Both the position numbers and the translations under genes were made by a program. A stretch of DNA of 64,000 bases. It comes from Symsagittifera roscoffensis (Eukaryota > Xenacoelomorpha > Acoela > Convolutidae). Positions 10,443-18,481 of the stretch are shown piece after piece (the first letter of the stretch is position 1; every line of letters begins with the position of its first letter). The DNA is taken from positions 77,567,396-77,631,395 of the forward strand of contig NC_087065.1 of NCBI RefSeq assembly GCF_963678635.1, given 5' to 3'. The notes under the pieces are model-generated. The model made no database searches, was not told the origin of the DNA, and saw nothing but the letters and a program-made list of their open reading frames with translations.

Positions 10443-11158
10443 ACGACAACCATCGAGTGGTCACAGCGATGTCGAACGACTTATTGTTCCGAGCAATGGA
10501 GGTAACAGGTGAAAAAGCGAGAAGGAAGAATTCACAGGAGACTAGAGCTCATTTAGAGGCGATGGTTTTGAGGACCAAACCGGTGGCCAACCAGTGGTTA
10601 CATCCAAGTCCTCGAGTAGCGGCATTGGGTGCAGATGCTTTTGAGCAAGGCCCTATAATGATTAAGAAAATCCATGCCTACTTGTTGAAGGAGGTGAACC
10701 TAGCGGAAAATGCTGAAGAAAAGACGGCTGATTTTGTGAATAGAATGTGCCAGATTACCTTGGAAACCTTCTGGACCCAGGAAGGGAAGGGGGAAGAAGG
10801 CTTTGACCAAACAGATAGCATGCTGGAAGGGTTGGGAGCCGGATGGACCGCGTCCTTCTTGGCGAAAGTTTACCCGAAAGTTTCTCATTACTTGATAAAG
10901 GAATTCCTCCAAGCAGTAGTGGAACTATCGATTGTGGAGCTACTAGCCTTGTTTGTGACGTTTGGGGCAGAGAGTTTCGTGAAAGGACCGGCGGTACTGC
11001 TCACCGAAGGAGTTCAGAACCTGCGGTTAGATGGACTTCTAACGTTGATTGCGATTACTCACGGAAACTTGGGAGGATTAATGAAGCTGACACGTTGTCC
11101 AGAGCAGATGAAAGAGAAGGTGAGAAAATTGGACCTGAAGAAAGCCACGGACTCGTGA
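10416..11158 (+). pseudogene. Giant ORF part 5: conserved helical domain, unknown function
   Basis: The frame resumes near 10416 (QLKFKPGIDDNHRVV) and includes the open stretch 10457-11158. It is highly similar to minus 33760-32985: ALRTKPHTNSWL against VLRTKPVANQWL; RVAALGADAFEQGPIMIKK against RVCTLGEDAFEHAPVVIKE. Later motifs are GLGAGWTASFL, AKVYPKVSHYLI, FVKGPAVLLTEGVQNLRLDG and LLTLIAITHGNLGGL. It is mostly amphipathic helix. I recognise no family. The TGA at 11156 has no counterpart in the minus copy, which instead has its own stop 10 codons later. The frame then continues into part 6. Confidence 0.6.
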
Positions 11159-11257
11159 AATAAGATAAGAGACCTGAGACACACTCTTATCCAATATCTC
11201 TTACAACAAAATCGCTTTGGAACGGGAGAAGATGAGACTATCGAGAGAGAAGAAGAT

Positions 11258-13540
11258 GTGAGACGACATGTTGGGGGCATTCTTCTACTAACCGATCTGT
11301 GCTTGGCCATGAGGACTGATCCCCTAGCGTTGATCAGAGGAGCCACGGAGTTTGTGACAGTGATCTATGGACCAGCAGTCACATTTGCGTTCCCTGATGT
11401 CAAGGTGGAGGCGTACAGGAGGTCGGTGCTGCATCTGAACCTCATATCAGAAGTGGACGGTAGTGCGCTGAACTGGTGTGAGCAGCACGTGTTGCGGGAG
11501 CTCATGAGCGAAGATCTGTTGTTTGCGAAGATATCAGAGCCAGAAATGACGGTCATCAATTTTGACGATCACTTCCGTGATCGCATGGGAGAAGTAGAAA
11601 GAGGACACATCGAGGTGTTTCCGAAGCTTTGGAATCTGAGACCCTATGATAAAACGAATGGTGAGATAACCAGAGTGCCTCGTCTCACTGCAGCATATCA
11701 CAAGGTGAGAGAAGAGACGAAAGATTGGGGTGATTACGAGAAGCTGCCGGAAGAAATCCCCAAATTCCCTCTGATAAGAAGGATGTTGCTCGGAGCAGTC
11801 TCCGTGGTGCAAACTCCTAGGTTGAAACCAATGAAAGGAGAATATGGAATTTCGTGGGAACGATGGATCCATACTTTGTGGGGAGAAATGCCGCCGTGTT
11901 ACAGTACACACGATTTGCCTCAAGCGACGAGAAAGCGAATAAGCAACGCCGCGACTCCCAAGCCTGGAAAATTTGACGAGGAATGGGCGGGATTAGGCTT
12001 AGCGCCTATGAAGATGAGAGGCAGGACCGAACTGTCTGAGGCCTCCTTGATGCTGACTAGTGTGAAACCGGAATTGAAAGTAGGAGGAACACTGCAGGCG
12101 AGAACCTTCCTGGCACCCTTCGGCTGCGAGGAAATCAAAGTGGTCCATGGAGAAGAGGAAGATGGATCAGCTGGCACACTGATCATACCGAAAATTCCGG
12201 AAGGGGCCGACAATGAAAAACAAGGACCCTCAAGCTTGAAGAAGGATATGTCAGAAGGAGATGACGGACAGGGAGGAAGCCGTCAAGCGGAGGAAACCAT
12301 GCAACAAGATGCAAGTCAAGCTGGTGGGGAAGACGACAGGGCATCGACAGGAGGAATATCCAGCCTGGATTTCAATATCTTCAGTGATCTTGAGAACAAC
12401 GCGGATACGTTGGAGGCGACTGAGCCAGCAGATGAAGGCATTTCGACGCTGGAACCTCCGTCAGCCTTTACAGAAATGAAACGGAATTTGCCGGAGAGTA
12501 GCTTTCCTGGCAATTCGAGAAATAACGAACAAAGAATCCTCATGGAATCACCAAGGAGAAGAAGAATAGAGGGCTCAGCCAGAGTACCTTTCTTGGGAAC
12601 GTTGCCCGAAGAAGAGTGGGAAGTACATCATCGAGACCATGAAAGTAGGACGGGATGCAGATTGGACAGAGTGGCGTTCATGGAAGAAGTCTGGACAGTG
12701 GTTCAGAGCTATGGGACCCAGTCCATTTTGAAAACAGGTATCAACCGACCATTGATGCGGGAAGTCCTTGACAAACTTGATGAGTGTGAAGGTAGATTGA
12801 CTGAGTTGTTGATTGACTCAGCCACTGATGAAAGGGAGGCGAACTCTCCCATCAAGATGACACCGCAGGATGATAAAGGAGAGGTGGTGTATCTGTCAAG
12901 AACCAGGAGGGGAACGATGCGATCAAAATTGGTGATTGATAAGATCAATGAGATGAAGATGAAGTTAGGCAGCAAGGTGATGCCGAGGAGAGTAGGAAAG
13001 ACGAAGGTGGATTCAGAGATATCAATGAAAGCTGTCAATTCAGCGAAACGAAAACAAGTCGAAGAGGCCATGGATTTGGGACAAGGTGATTATCAATTAC
13101 CTGGCACGGACATAATGTTAACCGATGTAGCGATGGTGCCACCCATTTTCATGGCAGGGATAAAGTCAACAGGTTACAAATCGAAAAGGAGTGACCGCAC
13201 TCTGACTGGAGCGACCTTAGAAATGGAAATACTTAGCCAATGTGGAGAAAGCACAATGAAAGACTTTAAACCATCTCCCATGAACCACGGAAAGGGAAGT
13301 GTCGCAGGACAACTAGTACCAGTGGAGTATAACCGACTGACAGTGTCGGAGACTGTGTCAATAGATGAACCCGCCGGTGGATACATGGAGATGTTAGAAT
13401 ACCGAAACTCGGCTAGAGGGTATGTGATGGCTCTGGAAGACGAAATGGCCATGGAAGGTTATCTGGAGACGATGTTGCGAGGCACCACCCTCAAGCAGAA
13501 GGCGTATGGAACTTTAGCGTCAGCCGAGATGCAGGCGTAA
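11258..13540 (+). pseudogene. Giant ORF part 6: 760-codon open stretch, unknown domains
   Basis: Same frame as part 5; the 100 bp between the TGA at 11156 and this stretch also read in frame (DLRHTLIQYLLQQNRFG matches minus DWRILLPQYLL). Residues 1-160 are a conserved globular domain (LLTDLCLAMRTDPLALIRG, VTVIYGPAVTFAFPDVKVEAYR, LWNLRPYD). Residues 270-420 are acidic and low complexity. Residues 420-520 contain SPRRRRIEGSARVPFLGTLP. A basic segment is followed by SAKRKQVEE and the motif DEPAGGYMEMLEYRNSARG. Counterparts lie at minus 32954-30950. No enzyme motif is visible. It could be a structural or nucleic-acid-binding part of the giant protein. The TAA at 13538 is not shared with the minus copy. 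Confidence 0.6.
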
Positions 13541-13555
13541 ACGATCGAGCAGTTA

Positions 13556-13868
13556 GTGAGCCTTTCATGGAAAGCAGTGGTGTTGAAGTACTTCGAAGAG
13601 GAAATGAGGACTGCGCCGAGAATACACGTTCTCATGACACTACCCTACGTAAGAACCGAATTACAACTGAGGTTCGCCTGGTGCATGATGGGATTAACTC
13701 GCGGGGAATATGACTCAGAAGAAAGGAGAAGGTCAAAAAAAAGAGAAAGTTTTCCTTATGACGAACCTGAGGGATCTGATAACCCAAGAGGGAGCAGCAG
13801 TAGCGTGCGCGAAGCGGAGAGACGCTCTATGTTTCATTCGATTCATGATAGAGCAGATTTCAGTACCA
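13556..13868 (+). pseudogene. Giant ORF part 7, cut by LINE fragment
   Basis: Continues in the frame of part 6 (LSWKAVVLKYFEEEM, YVRTELQLRFAWCMMG). It shifts near 13700 to frame 13710 (LRDLITQEGAAVACAKRRDA, LCFIRFMIEQISVPAL). The minus homologue reads without a shift: LEISWRAAIQRYFDETM, ARTDLQVRLAWCLMG, YALCFVRFIVDRIPTRAL. At 13869 the element sequence stops in mid-domain and LINE sequence starts. The missing continuation is found at 14536 (NTCVKML against minus GECIKTI). Homology across the junction shows that nothing, or almost nothing, of the element was lost. Confidence 0.65.
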
Positions 13869-14535
13869 GCATTGAAAACAACGAACGCGACAACTTCATC
13901 CGGAACAGGACTGTCAACAGCCTGGAAGAAAAAATCAACAAAAACATGTCTAGCAATGCTGAGACACTCGAAACGCAAATTGCTCACATTGTCGAAAAGA
14001 AAATAAACGAAGCAATGAGGAAAACACACGACAAAGTAGACGAGAGTTACGCAAACGTCGTTAAGAAAGTTGAAAGCTACAAAAACGTGAATAGTCCTCA
14101 AAACTCCAAAAACAACAACAACACAACCACTCACAGCATCGAACACAATGTAAGAGTGCAAGGGATCCATGAAAATCCTAATAAACCACGCGACGTGAAT
14201 CTTGTCCAAACTTACAAAAAAATAGAGGAAATTTTGGGAACCAGAGGAGTTAAACCGAAAATAGTCCACTTTAAAAGACTTGGAACGTTCAACAAAGAAA
14301 GGAAAAAGCCTAGAACACTGAAAAGCCTAGAACACTGAAAAGTACTGTAAAAAGAGACGAAGTGAAAGAAATGAAAATATTTCTGTCACGTGCCCTATCT
14401 AAAGAAAATTCTATCAAAGAAAACCTCTGCCTGAAACGATGTAGGGAAATGCTTGAAGAAAGTGTACCATATGAAAAACTGAAAATAAGAAACCTTGAGC
14501 TTTTCCATGATGGAGCAAAAGTTCAATTAAACCAA
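13869..14535 (+). mobile_element. Internal fragment of CR1-like LINE ORF2 inserted in giant ORF
   Basis: 667 bp about 97% identical by eye to 20041-20707 and to LINE sequence at 25575-26249. It encodes the coiled coil and the RNA-binding-like segment of LINE ORF2 (VQGIHENPNKPRDVNLVQTY, FKRLGTFNKERKKPRTL), but neither the LINE 5' end nor its 3' end. So it was not inserted by ordinary 3'-anchored retrotransposition. At the left junction the LINE and the target share GCATTGAA; ATTGAA also occurs at the right junction (14535-14540). A 17-bp duplication (agcctagaacactgaaa, near 14325) breaks the LINE frame in all three copies. Confidence 0.85.
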
Positions 14536-15942
14536 TTGAACACCTGTGTCAAGATGCTGAGCGAGGGCGATGAACGAGCAAAAGCCTTACTCTTGCTAGC
14601 ACTGCTGGATATGCATCAAAGCAAGCCGATGAGAGTGAATATGAAAGAACCTGAGAAGTTAGAGCCCATGAGAAAGATAGACGAAATCAGGAGATTTTCA
14701 AACAAGGAGCTGAGACTCATTAAAGAATCTATGGGGGCACTACCGAAATCCAGTGAGTACTGTGGACCGATCAAGAAGAAGTCGTAAAGCTACGTGTCCG
14801 GAATCATAGGGATAGCGTACAACCCTTTCCTGAATGAAGACATACGCGATTGCTTCTTCGATTACGAGCAGGCAATGTTGCTAAGATTCTGGACGTCGAG
14901 AATTGTAACGGTTAAGAGCGCTAATAATCCGCAGACCAAATTGGGACTGGTCTTGGAAGAAGAGGTGACTGCACCTTCCGTACCAAAATCCGACAAAAGA
15001 GTGGAGTTTGGGTTGGGATTCTCAGATGAACTACTGAGAACGAACGTGATGGTAGTGTGGGAACTGATGAGACCATCATGATGCCCTAGTCCCAATGCTG
15101 ACTCGATATTACGGGCGACACAAGACGTGCAGAGGGAGCTGAACGCAGACTGTAACCTGCGTGACCTGAACATCATATATAATGTGATGATAACAGCCTC
15201 TAGGAGCAACGGGGAAGACAAAGTGGAGTTGCCTGGCTGGGGACCAGAAGACTGGGTCAAACTTGGTAGCTGTCTGGCGGAAGTCTGTGGACTGGAAGGT
15301 CACGTTTGTGGAGGTCTGGATTGTGTGAAAACCCTAGAGAGACAACACAAGCAATTGACGATATTGTTTGGGAATGTCGTGATGAAAGCAAGGACGGAAA
15401 CGGAAATGATCGCAGATTGCCATGGAGGAACCGAGGTGAATCTAGTGACTGCACTAGGATTCTACAGCATGTTTGGTTCTTTAGAGTCACTATTGAATCT
15501 AGAACAGAAACATGAGATTGTCACAGCCATCAGGGTAGAAGTGTTCTCAGGAGTTCTGCAAACTGAGCAAAAGTACATAGGAAAATGGAGGGAAGCGATC
15601 GAGACGGAAATGGACATCAGACATAGTGAGTCTTATTGTAGACCATCAGGAGCACGATATTTGGTGGGATCGACATTGGCTCCGATGTGCAAGAGCAGAT
15701 ACTCAGTGCATTTCGTAGCTGTGGATGTAAAGAGTACGAGAACGATCGTGGATCAAGCCTTCTCAGTGCCAAAGTGTGTGAGACTAACGAGAATGTCCGA
15801 AAAATCTTACGAGTTGCTATGTAAAATGTTCTCAGCAGTTCCAGAGAGAACAAAGGAGGAGTTGGAATTGATACTGGGAAGGAAGTTCATGGGATACGTG
15901 AGTGGGAACTTCAGTGACTTTGAAAGACAGAAACAGAGATGA
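14536..15942 (+). pseudogene. Giant ORF part 8 (unit 1): cysteine-rich C-terminal domain
   Basis: Resumes the giant protein after the LINE fragment (NTCVKMLSEGDERAKALLLL). It includes YVSGIIGIAYNPFLNEDI, FDYEQAMLLRFW, WELMRPS, LPGWGPEDW, CLAEVCGLEGHVCGGLDC, IADCHGGTEVNLVTALGFYS, FSVPKCVRLTRMSEKSYELL. Conserved Cys and Gly are frequent. Compared with unit 2 (20708-22114, fully open), unit 1 has two extra stops: TAA at 14785-14787 where unit 2 has TAC, and TGA at 15079-15081 where unit 2 has TGG. Both units share the TGA at the end of this part (15940), where the minus copy reads on. The Cys pattern would suit a secreted or surface domain, but no signal peptide precedes it. Function unknown. 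Confidence 0.65.
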
Positions 15943-16125
15943 TCAACCGTTACGGATTACAATACAGTAGACGAGAATGATGAAGTCCACCGAGTGATGA
16001 TGGAAGTGAAACCATTACTGGAAGCTTCGGGAAAACGTAATCGGAGGAGCATCATGTTGACACATGACGAGTTTCCCTGCCACTGCTTGCTGCAGACCTG
16101 GTGGTATCCCGAGCAGTGGTGTTGA
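15943..16125 (+). pseudogene. Giant ORF part 9 (unit 1): C-terminal end
   Basis: Same frame as part 8 after the shared TGA: VTDYNTVDENDEVHRVMMEV, KPLLEASG, RNRRSIMLTHDEFPCHCLL. The minus copy has IDEKEDVHRIMMEVEPLL and NILMTHGEYPCHCLA followed by its stop at 28878. The + frame ends at TGA 16123-16125, 11 codons beyond that point. Both copies lose the frame at the same site, so the end of the giant ORF is supported here. A separate ORF in another frame starts 26 bp later. Confidence 0.6.
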
Positions 16126-16151
16126 TCTGGGACTCTGGAGAGCTGCTCTCC

Positions 16152-16820
16152 ATGGGTTTACCAGACTCATCACGGCCCATAACGATAGTGATAGTGGGAG
16201 TTATGATGGCGATACGATGACTGGGGGCTCATGTGAGAGAAAACAATAGACAGGAGGCACCGACGAGAGAACAGTTGCAGAAATTGGATTGTCTAAAAGA
16301 TTTAGATCTTTTTGAGACAATGTGCAAGATTCTAAACATTCCGATGGAAGTGAAAAAGATATGGGCCAGAAGACGATTGATGCCATGGTTCAGAGCTAAC
16401 ATGACTGCATGGTTGTACGAATATGCCAAAAAGCATATGTCGAAGCACGGCAGAGTATACAGTGGATATCAACTGGACATTGGAGCAGGAGCTTTCAAGC
16501 GAGCTTTCTTGACTCATCGGAATGCAGTGACCACCGCTGTAAAAAGAATTTCCAGGACAAGTGAACGTAGTGGAAAAGAGAAGGAAGAGATGTTGAAGGA
16601 AGATTTGGAGAGAAACGTGACGTTGTGTCTCCGCAACAGCTTCTGTCGAAACAGAGAATCTAACGTGGATCCCCTACCTTGTTGCAAACAGAAGAGGGTA
16701 GAAGAGCAGAAGTGTTGGAGGACTGCTTCCAACAGCGTCAGAATAGCTAAAGATGTGTTGCAAGACACAGAAACTGAAAGTGCAGAGTCAGTGTCACAGG
16801 AGGAAGAGATGGAACATTGA
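16152..16820 (+). pseudogene. Terminal small ORF with signal-peptide-like start (unit 1)
   Basis: Frame from ATG 16152 to 16820, about 222 codons. It starts MGLPDSSRP, then a hydrophobic run ITIVIVGVMMAI (16179-16214), then a TGA at 16218-16220 where the minus copy has Trp. The minus copy (28831 downward) reads MEELYSTGLPDQNQQ, a 15-residue hydrophobic run VSIVLVTAMLAVIWL, then EANA-GSS, which resembles a signal peptidase AxA site. After that both copies share EQL, DLDLFETMCKILNIP, KKIWARRRLMPWFRANMTAW, and so on to 16820. The product was probably secreted or membrane anchored; an accessory or envelope-like role is only a guess. The single nonsense change occurs in both + units, so it predates the duplication. 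Confidence 0.6.
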
Positions 16821-17339
16821 TAAACGGTCGAAAGAACAAGAGGCAAAAAGAAAGAAAATTAGAAGAATTTAGAAGTTTTAGAAACTTCTAAACGACGAAA
16901 AGAAGAGAAACAAAGGAGTGACGAAAGAGAAGGAGTTAAAACTCAGAATTGTTTTACGTGTGTGAAAAAACTCAATTGAGAAACTAAGCAACCAAGATGT
17001 AATTGAAAACTGAAACATTTAGTTGAGTTTGAACATTAAAGAATTTGTTGCTTTTATAAATTTGCATTTTGATTTTAGTTAGTGGCTTTAGAGACACTTA
17101 CTATTTATTTAGAAAGGCTTGATTAAAGAGTATATTTAAATATTCCAGCCTGCATGACTGTTTTTAATCAACTAGGAGAACTGATCACTTTGTTGTGATA
17201 TGAAAGGCTTGGGTAATCTCTCGAAGAGGGAGATTGTTTTATTGTTCTTTCTAACCACAGAGTTTCTTAGTTTTAATATTCAGGACAATAACAAGCAAGA
17301 TTTCCGAAGGGAAGAAGCATAGTAGGATAATTTTAGCTT
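16821..17339. other. Non-coding 3' flank of giant element; possible 3' end of element
   Basis: AT-rich with no gene. It starts with a purine-rich tract (about 16825-16932, including gacgaaaagaagagaaac and gaaagagaaggag) directly after the last ORF, where LTR elements carry the polypurine primer. The rest (16940-17330) could hold a 3' LTR, but I could not match it to any 5' leader on the minus strand. A small hairpin (AATCTC and GAGATT arms) lies at 17215-17235. Nearly all of this region is deleted from tandem unit 2. Confidence 0.35.
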
Positions 17340-17370
17340 GTTGGTTGGCAGGACTGTCCTGCAAACCAAC
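17340..17370. repeat. 14-bp hairpin, unit 1
   Basis: Arms GTTGGTTGGCAGGA (17340-17353) and TCCTGCAAACCAAC (17357-17370) pair with 13 of 14 positions and leave a CTG loop. The same hairpin is at 22866-22896 in unit 2, only 13 bp from the deletion junction there. It could be an element terminus, a terminator-like RNA fold or a cruciform; nothing further distinguishes these. Confidence 0.6.
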
Positions 17371-17651
17371 ATCTTTTAAAATCTAGGAGAAAAAGTTTTT
17401 AATCAGGGCATTGACATTGGAAGTCAGAAAAGATGTTTTTATCTTGGGTCATATCCTCAATGTGCAGATTAATTGGAAAATTTGAAGGCTATAGTGATGT
17501 AGTATGATGCCATTTATATTCTGCAGTGAGTCGTGGTGACGCGGATAAAAGTAATTTCGTGCATTTTGTAAATTCTGTTCGATGACACTGTACCAATTTT
17601 ACGAACATTGCGAGATTCAATGAGGACATTGACCGGACTGTCCGGGAAGTA
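17371..17651 (+). pseudogene. LINE 5' region and start of ORF1 remnant (unit 1)
   Basis: Mostly without a convincing frame. Near the right end one frame reads FTNIARFNEDIDRTVREV (about 17598-17651), which joins in frame to RHLEFPNTNILSLPG after the structured repeat 17652-18311. This places it upstream of SGNH block II in the LINE ORF1 esterase. Block I (GDS) should lie further 5' but I cannot see it; it may be decayed or missing. Confidence 0.4.
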
Positions 17652-18311
17652 TGTGACATTCGACCAGAATGGACCAAAAAGCAGACGCAGCAGTTTCGAG
17701 TTTTTAGCAGAGAACCTTCCGAATTGGCGGTTTTGAAGGAATAAGAGCGTTATTCGAACGATTGGACAAATTGTGAAGGCTGAAGGATTCGGAAATTCCT
17801 AAATTTTAAAAATTCTAATTGATGACGTAACAATTCTAAGAAACGTCAAAAACGGCCAGTTTAGAGAAGAAACTGAAATAAACACAACAACATTAGTTGC
17901 GATAGCGATAACGACAAAAATTGTGATTGGAAAACAACAACAAATTGCAGGAGTAGCAGAGACCGTTCCGAGTTGCAACTATTGTGTCGCTACAATAGTT
18001 GCAAGGCCGTTGCGAACAACGGTGAAGGGTGGAAGACAGCCTTCCGGAAGGAAGATAAGGGTCTTATTTCCCCGGATTCAAGAATCCTGAGGGGTCTAGA
18101 GACTGGAACTTATATCATTTTACACAAACTTTTAGCTTCCCTATTATGTCCTGAATTAAATTTAATTAAAATTTGAATTCATTTTGCTAGAAAGAGAAGC
18201 TAGGAGTTGGGGTAAAGGGTTGATCCATCTTCGATGGAGATGATGATTTTTTTCTACTGAACAAAAACAATCGTAATATAATAACTATGTATCTTCCGGG
18301 CGAATGTTACA
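17652..18311 (+). repeat. Structured repeat X (unit 1), 660 bp with terminal inverted repeats
   Basis: Begins TGTGACATTCGACC and ends GGGCGAATGTTACA; the ends are inverted repeats matching at 12 of 14 positions. It interrupts LINE ORF1 between EV and RHLEF codons, which rejoin in frame when it is removed. No target duplication is evident. It shares with repeat Y the start (TGTGmCATTC), an AT-rich block, several hairpins and the conserved 3' hairpin around GATCCATC. It has no coding capacity. A MITE-like DNA element is the best guess; the TG...CA ends would also suit a solo LTR. Confidence 0.65.
17973..18093 (+). ncRNA. Array of five hairpins inside repeat X (unit 1)
   Basis: Consecutive perfect stems: TTGCAACTATTGT with ACAATAGTTGCAA (13 bp, loop of 6, 17973-18004); CCGTTG-CGAA-CAACGG (18007-18022); palindrome CCTTCCGGAAGG (18040-18051); ATAAG-GGT-CTTAT (18055-18067); GGATTC-AA-GAATCC (18074-18087). 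The related repeat at 61511-61543 keeps the 13-bp stem with two compensatory base-pair changes and a changed loop. This is a DNA or RNA secondary structure under selection. It is not a known ncRNA class to me. Confidence 0.55.
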
Positions 18312-18481
18312 CGACACTTGGAATTCCCAAACACCAACATCTTGTCATTACCTGGAGCCCGTATCGCTGCGGTCGGAGGCTTCCTACCTCCGAAGGACAA
18401 ATACAATACCAATGTTTTGCTCATTGGGGGAAACGACGCTTTTGACGGAAGCGAGCCCTCCACGGTCCCTGAAGAAGATAT
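18312..18481 (+). pseudogene. LINE ORF1 SGNH esterase, middle part (unit 1)
   Basis: Frame 18318-18481 reads LEFPNTNILSLPGARIAAV (block II region) and VLLIGGNDAFDG (block III, GGND). It stops being LINE sequence at EED, where repeat Y starts. CR1-like LINEs of several animals carry an SGNH esterase in ORF1, and the PNT...LPGAR...GGND pattern fits. The gene is split into three parts by repeats X and Y. Confidence 0.7.

Larger units (their letters stand above)
7380..16125 (+). pseudogene. Giant 3' ORF, + copy: overall extent (interrupted)
   Basis: The parts listed below are pieces of one reading unit. Removing the LINE fragment leaves about 8.08 kb, or about 2,690 codons; the minus copy (36956-28878) is the same length. 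The + copy has stops at 8982, 9561, 10440, 11156, 13538, 14785, 15079 and 15940, and frame changes near 8100, 8250, 10415 and 13700. The minus copy has its own stops and frameshifts at other places and reads through most of these. The simplest reading is an ancestral single ORF that decayed independently. It ends at a stop at 16123-16125, just before the terminal small ORF. The order of parts is coiled coil, SGNH domain, Pro/Ser-rich linker, second SGNH-like domain, then several unknown helical domains. Confidence 0.65.
1..16820 (+). mobile_element. Giant Ty3/gypsy-like retroelement, + copy (5' end outside window)
   Basis: This span reads in one direction as Gag end, protease, RT, RNase H, integrase, a post-integrase ORF, a spacer, a giant 3' ORF and a terminal small ORF. 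The same order occurs on the minus strand between 42289 and 28581, with matching spacer length, so the whole block is treated as one element rather than a gypsy element beside an unrelated gene. The domain order protease-RT-RNase H-integrase is that of Ty3/gypsy. The copy is dead: frameshifts and stops break most domains and integrase lacks a catalytic Asp. No LTR was identified. A purine-rich stretch just after 16820 could be the polypurine tract that precedes a 3' LTR. A LINE fragment (13869-14535) lies inside the giant ORF. Confidence 0.75.

Noticed and set aside
13733-14269. 178-codon antisense frame rich in Phe and Val, resembling a membrane protein
   Set aside because: It is the reverse of the LINE coiled-coil/Asn-rich segment; it recurs at 20025-20387 and 25559-25921 with the LINE, and hydrophobicity comes from antisense of charged codons.
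14536-16125. Cys-rich domain called as a retroviral envelope
   Set aside because: No signal peptide, furin site, fusion peptide or membrane anchor is visible in this domain; the hydrophobic segment belongs to the next ORF.
7380-16820. Giant ORF as an integrated RNA virus polyprotein
   Set aside because: No RdRp, helicase or protease motif could be found in it, and it follows gypsy pol at constant spacing in both copies.
1-16820. Penelope-like Terminon (giant rotifer element with GDSL esterase)
   Set aside because: The RT/RNase H/integrase order and DTGA protease are Ty3/gypsy; no GIY-YIG endonuclease or telomeric repeat is seen.
16940-17330. 3' LTR of the giant element
   Set aside because: Position after a purine tract is suggestive, but no matching 5' LTR could be found in the minus-strand leaders, so only a possible 3' flank is reported.
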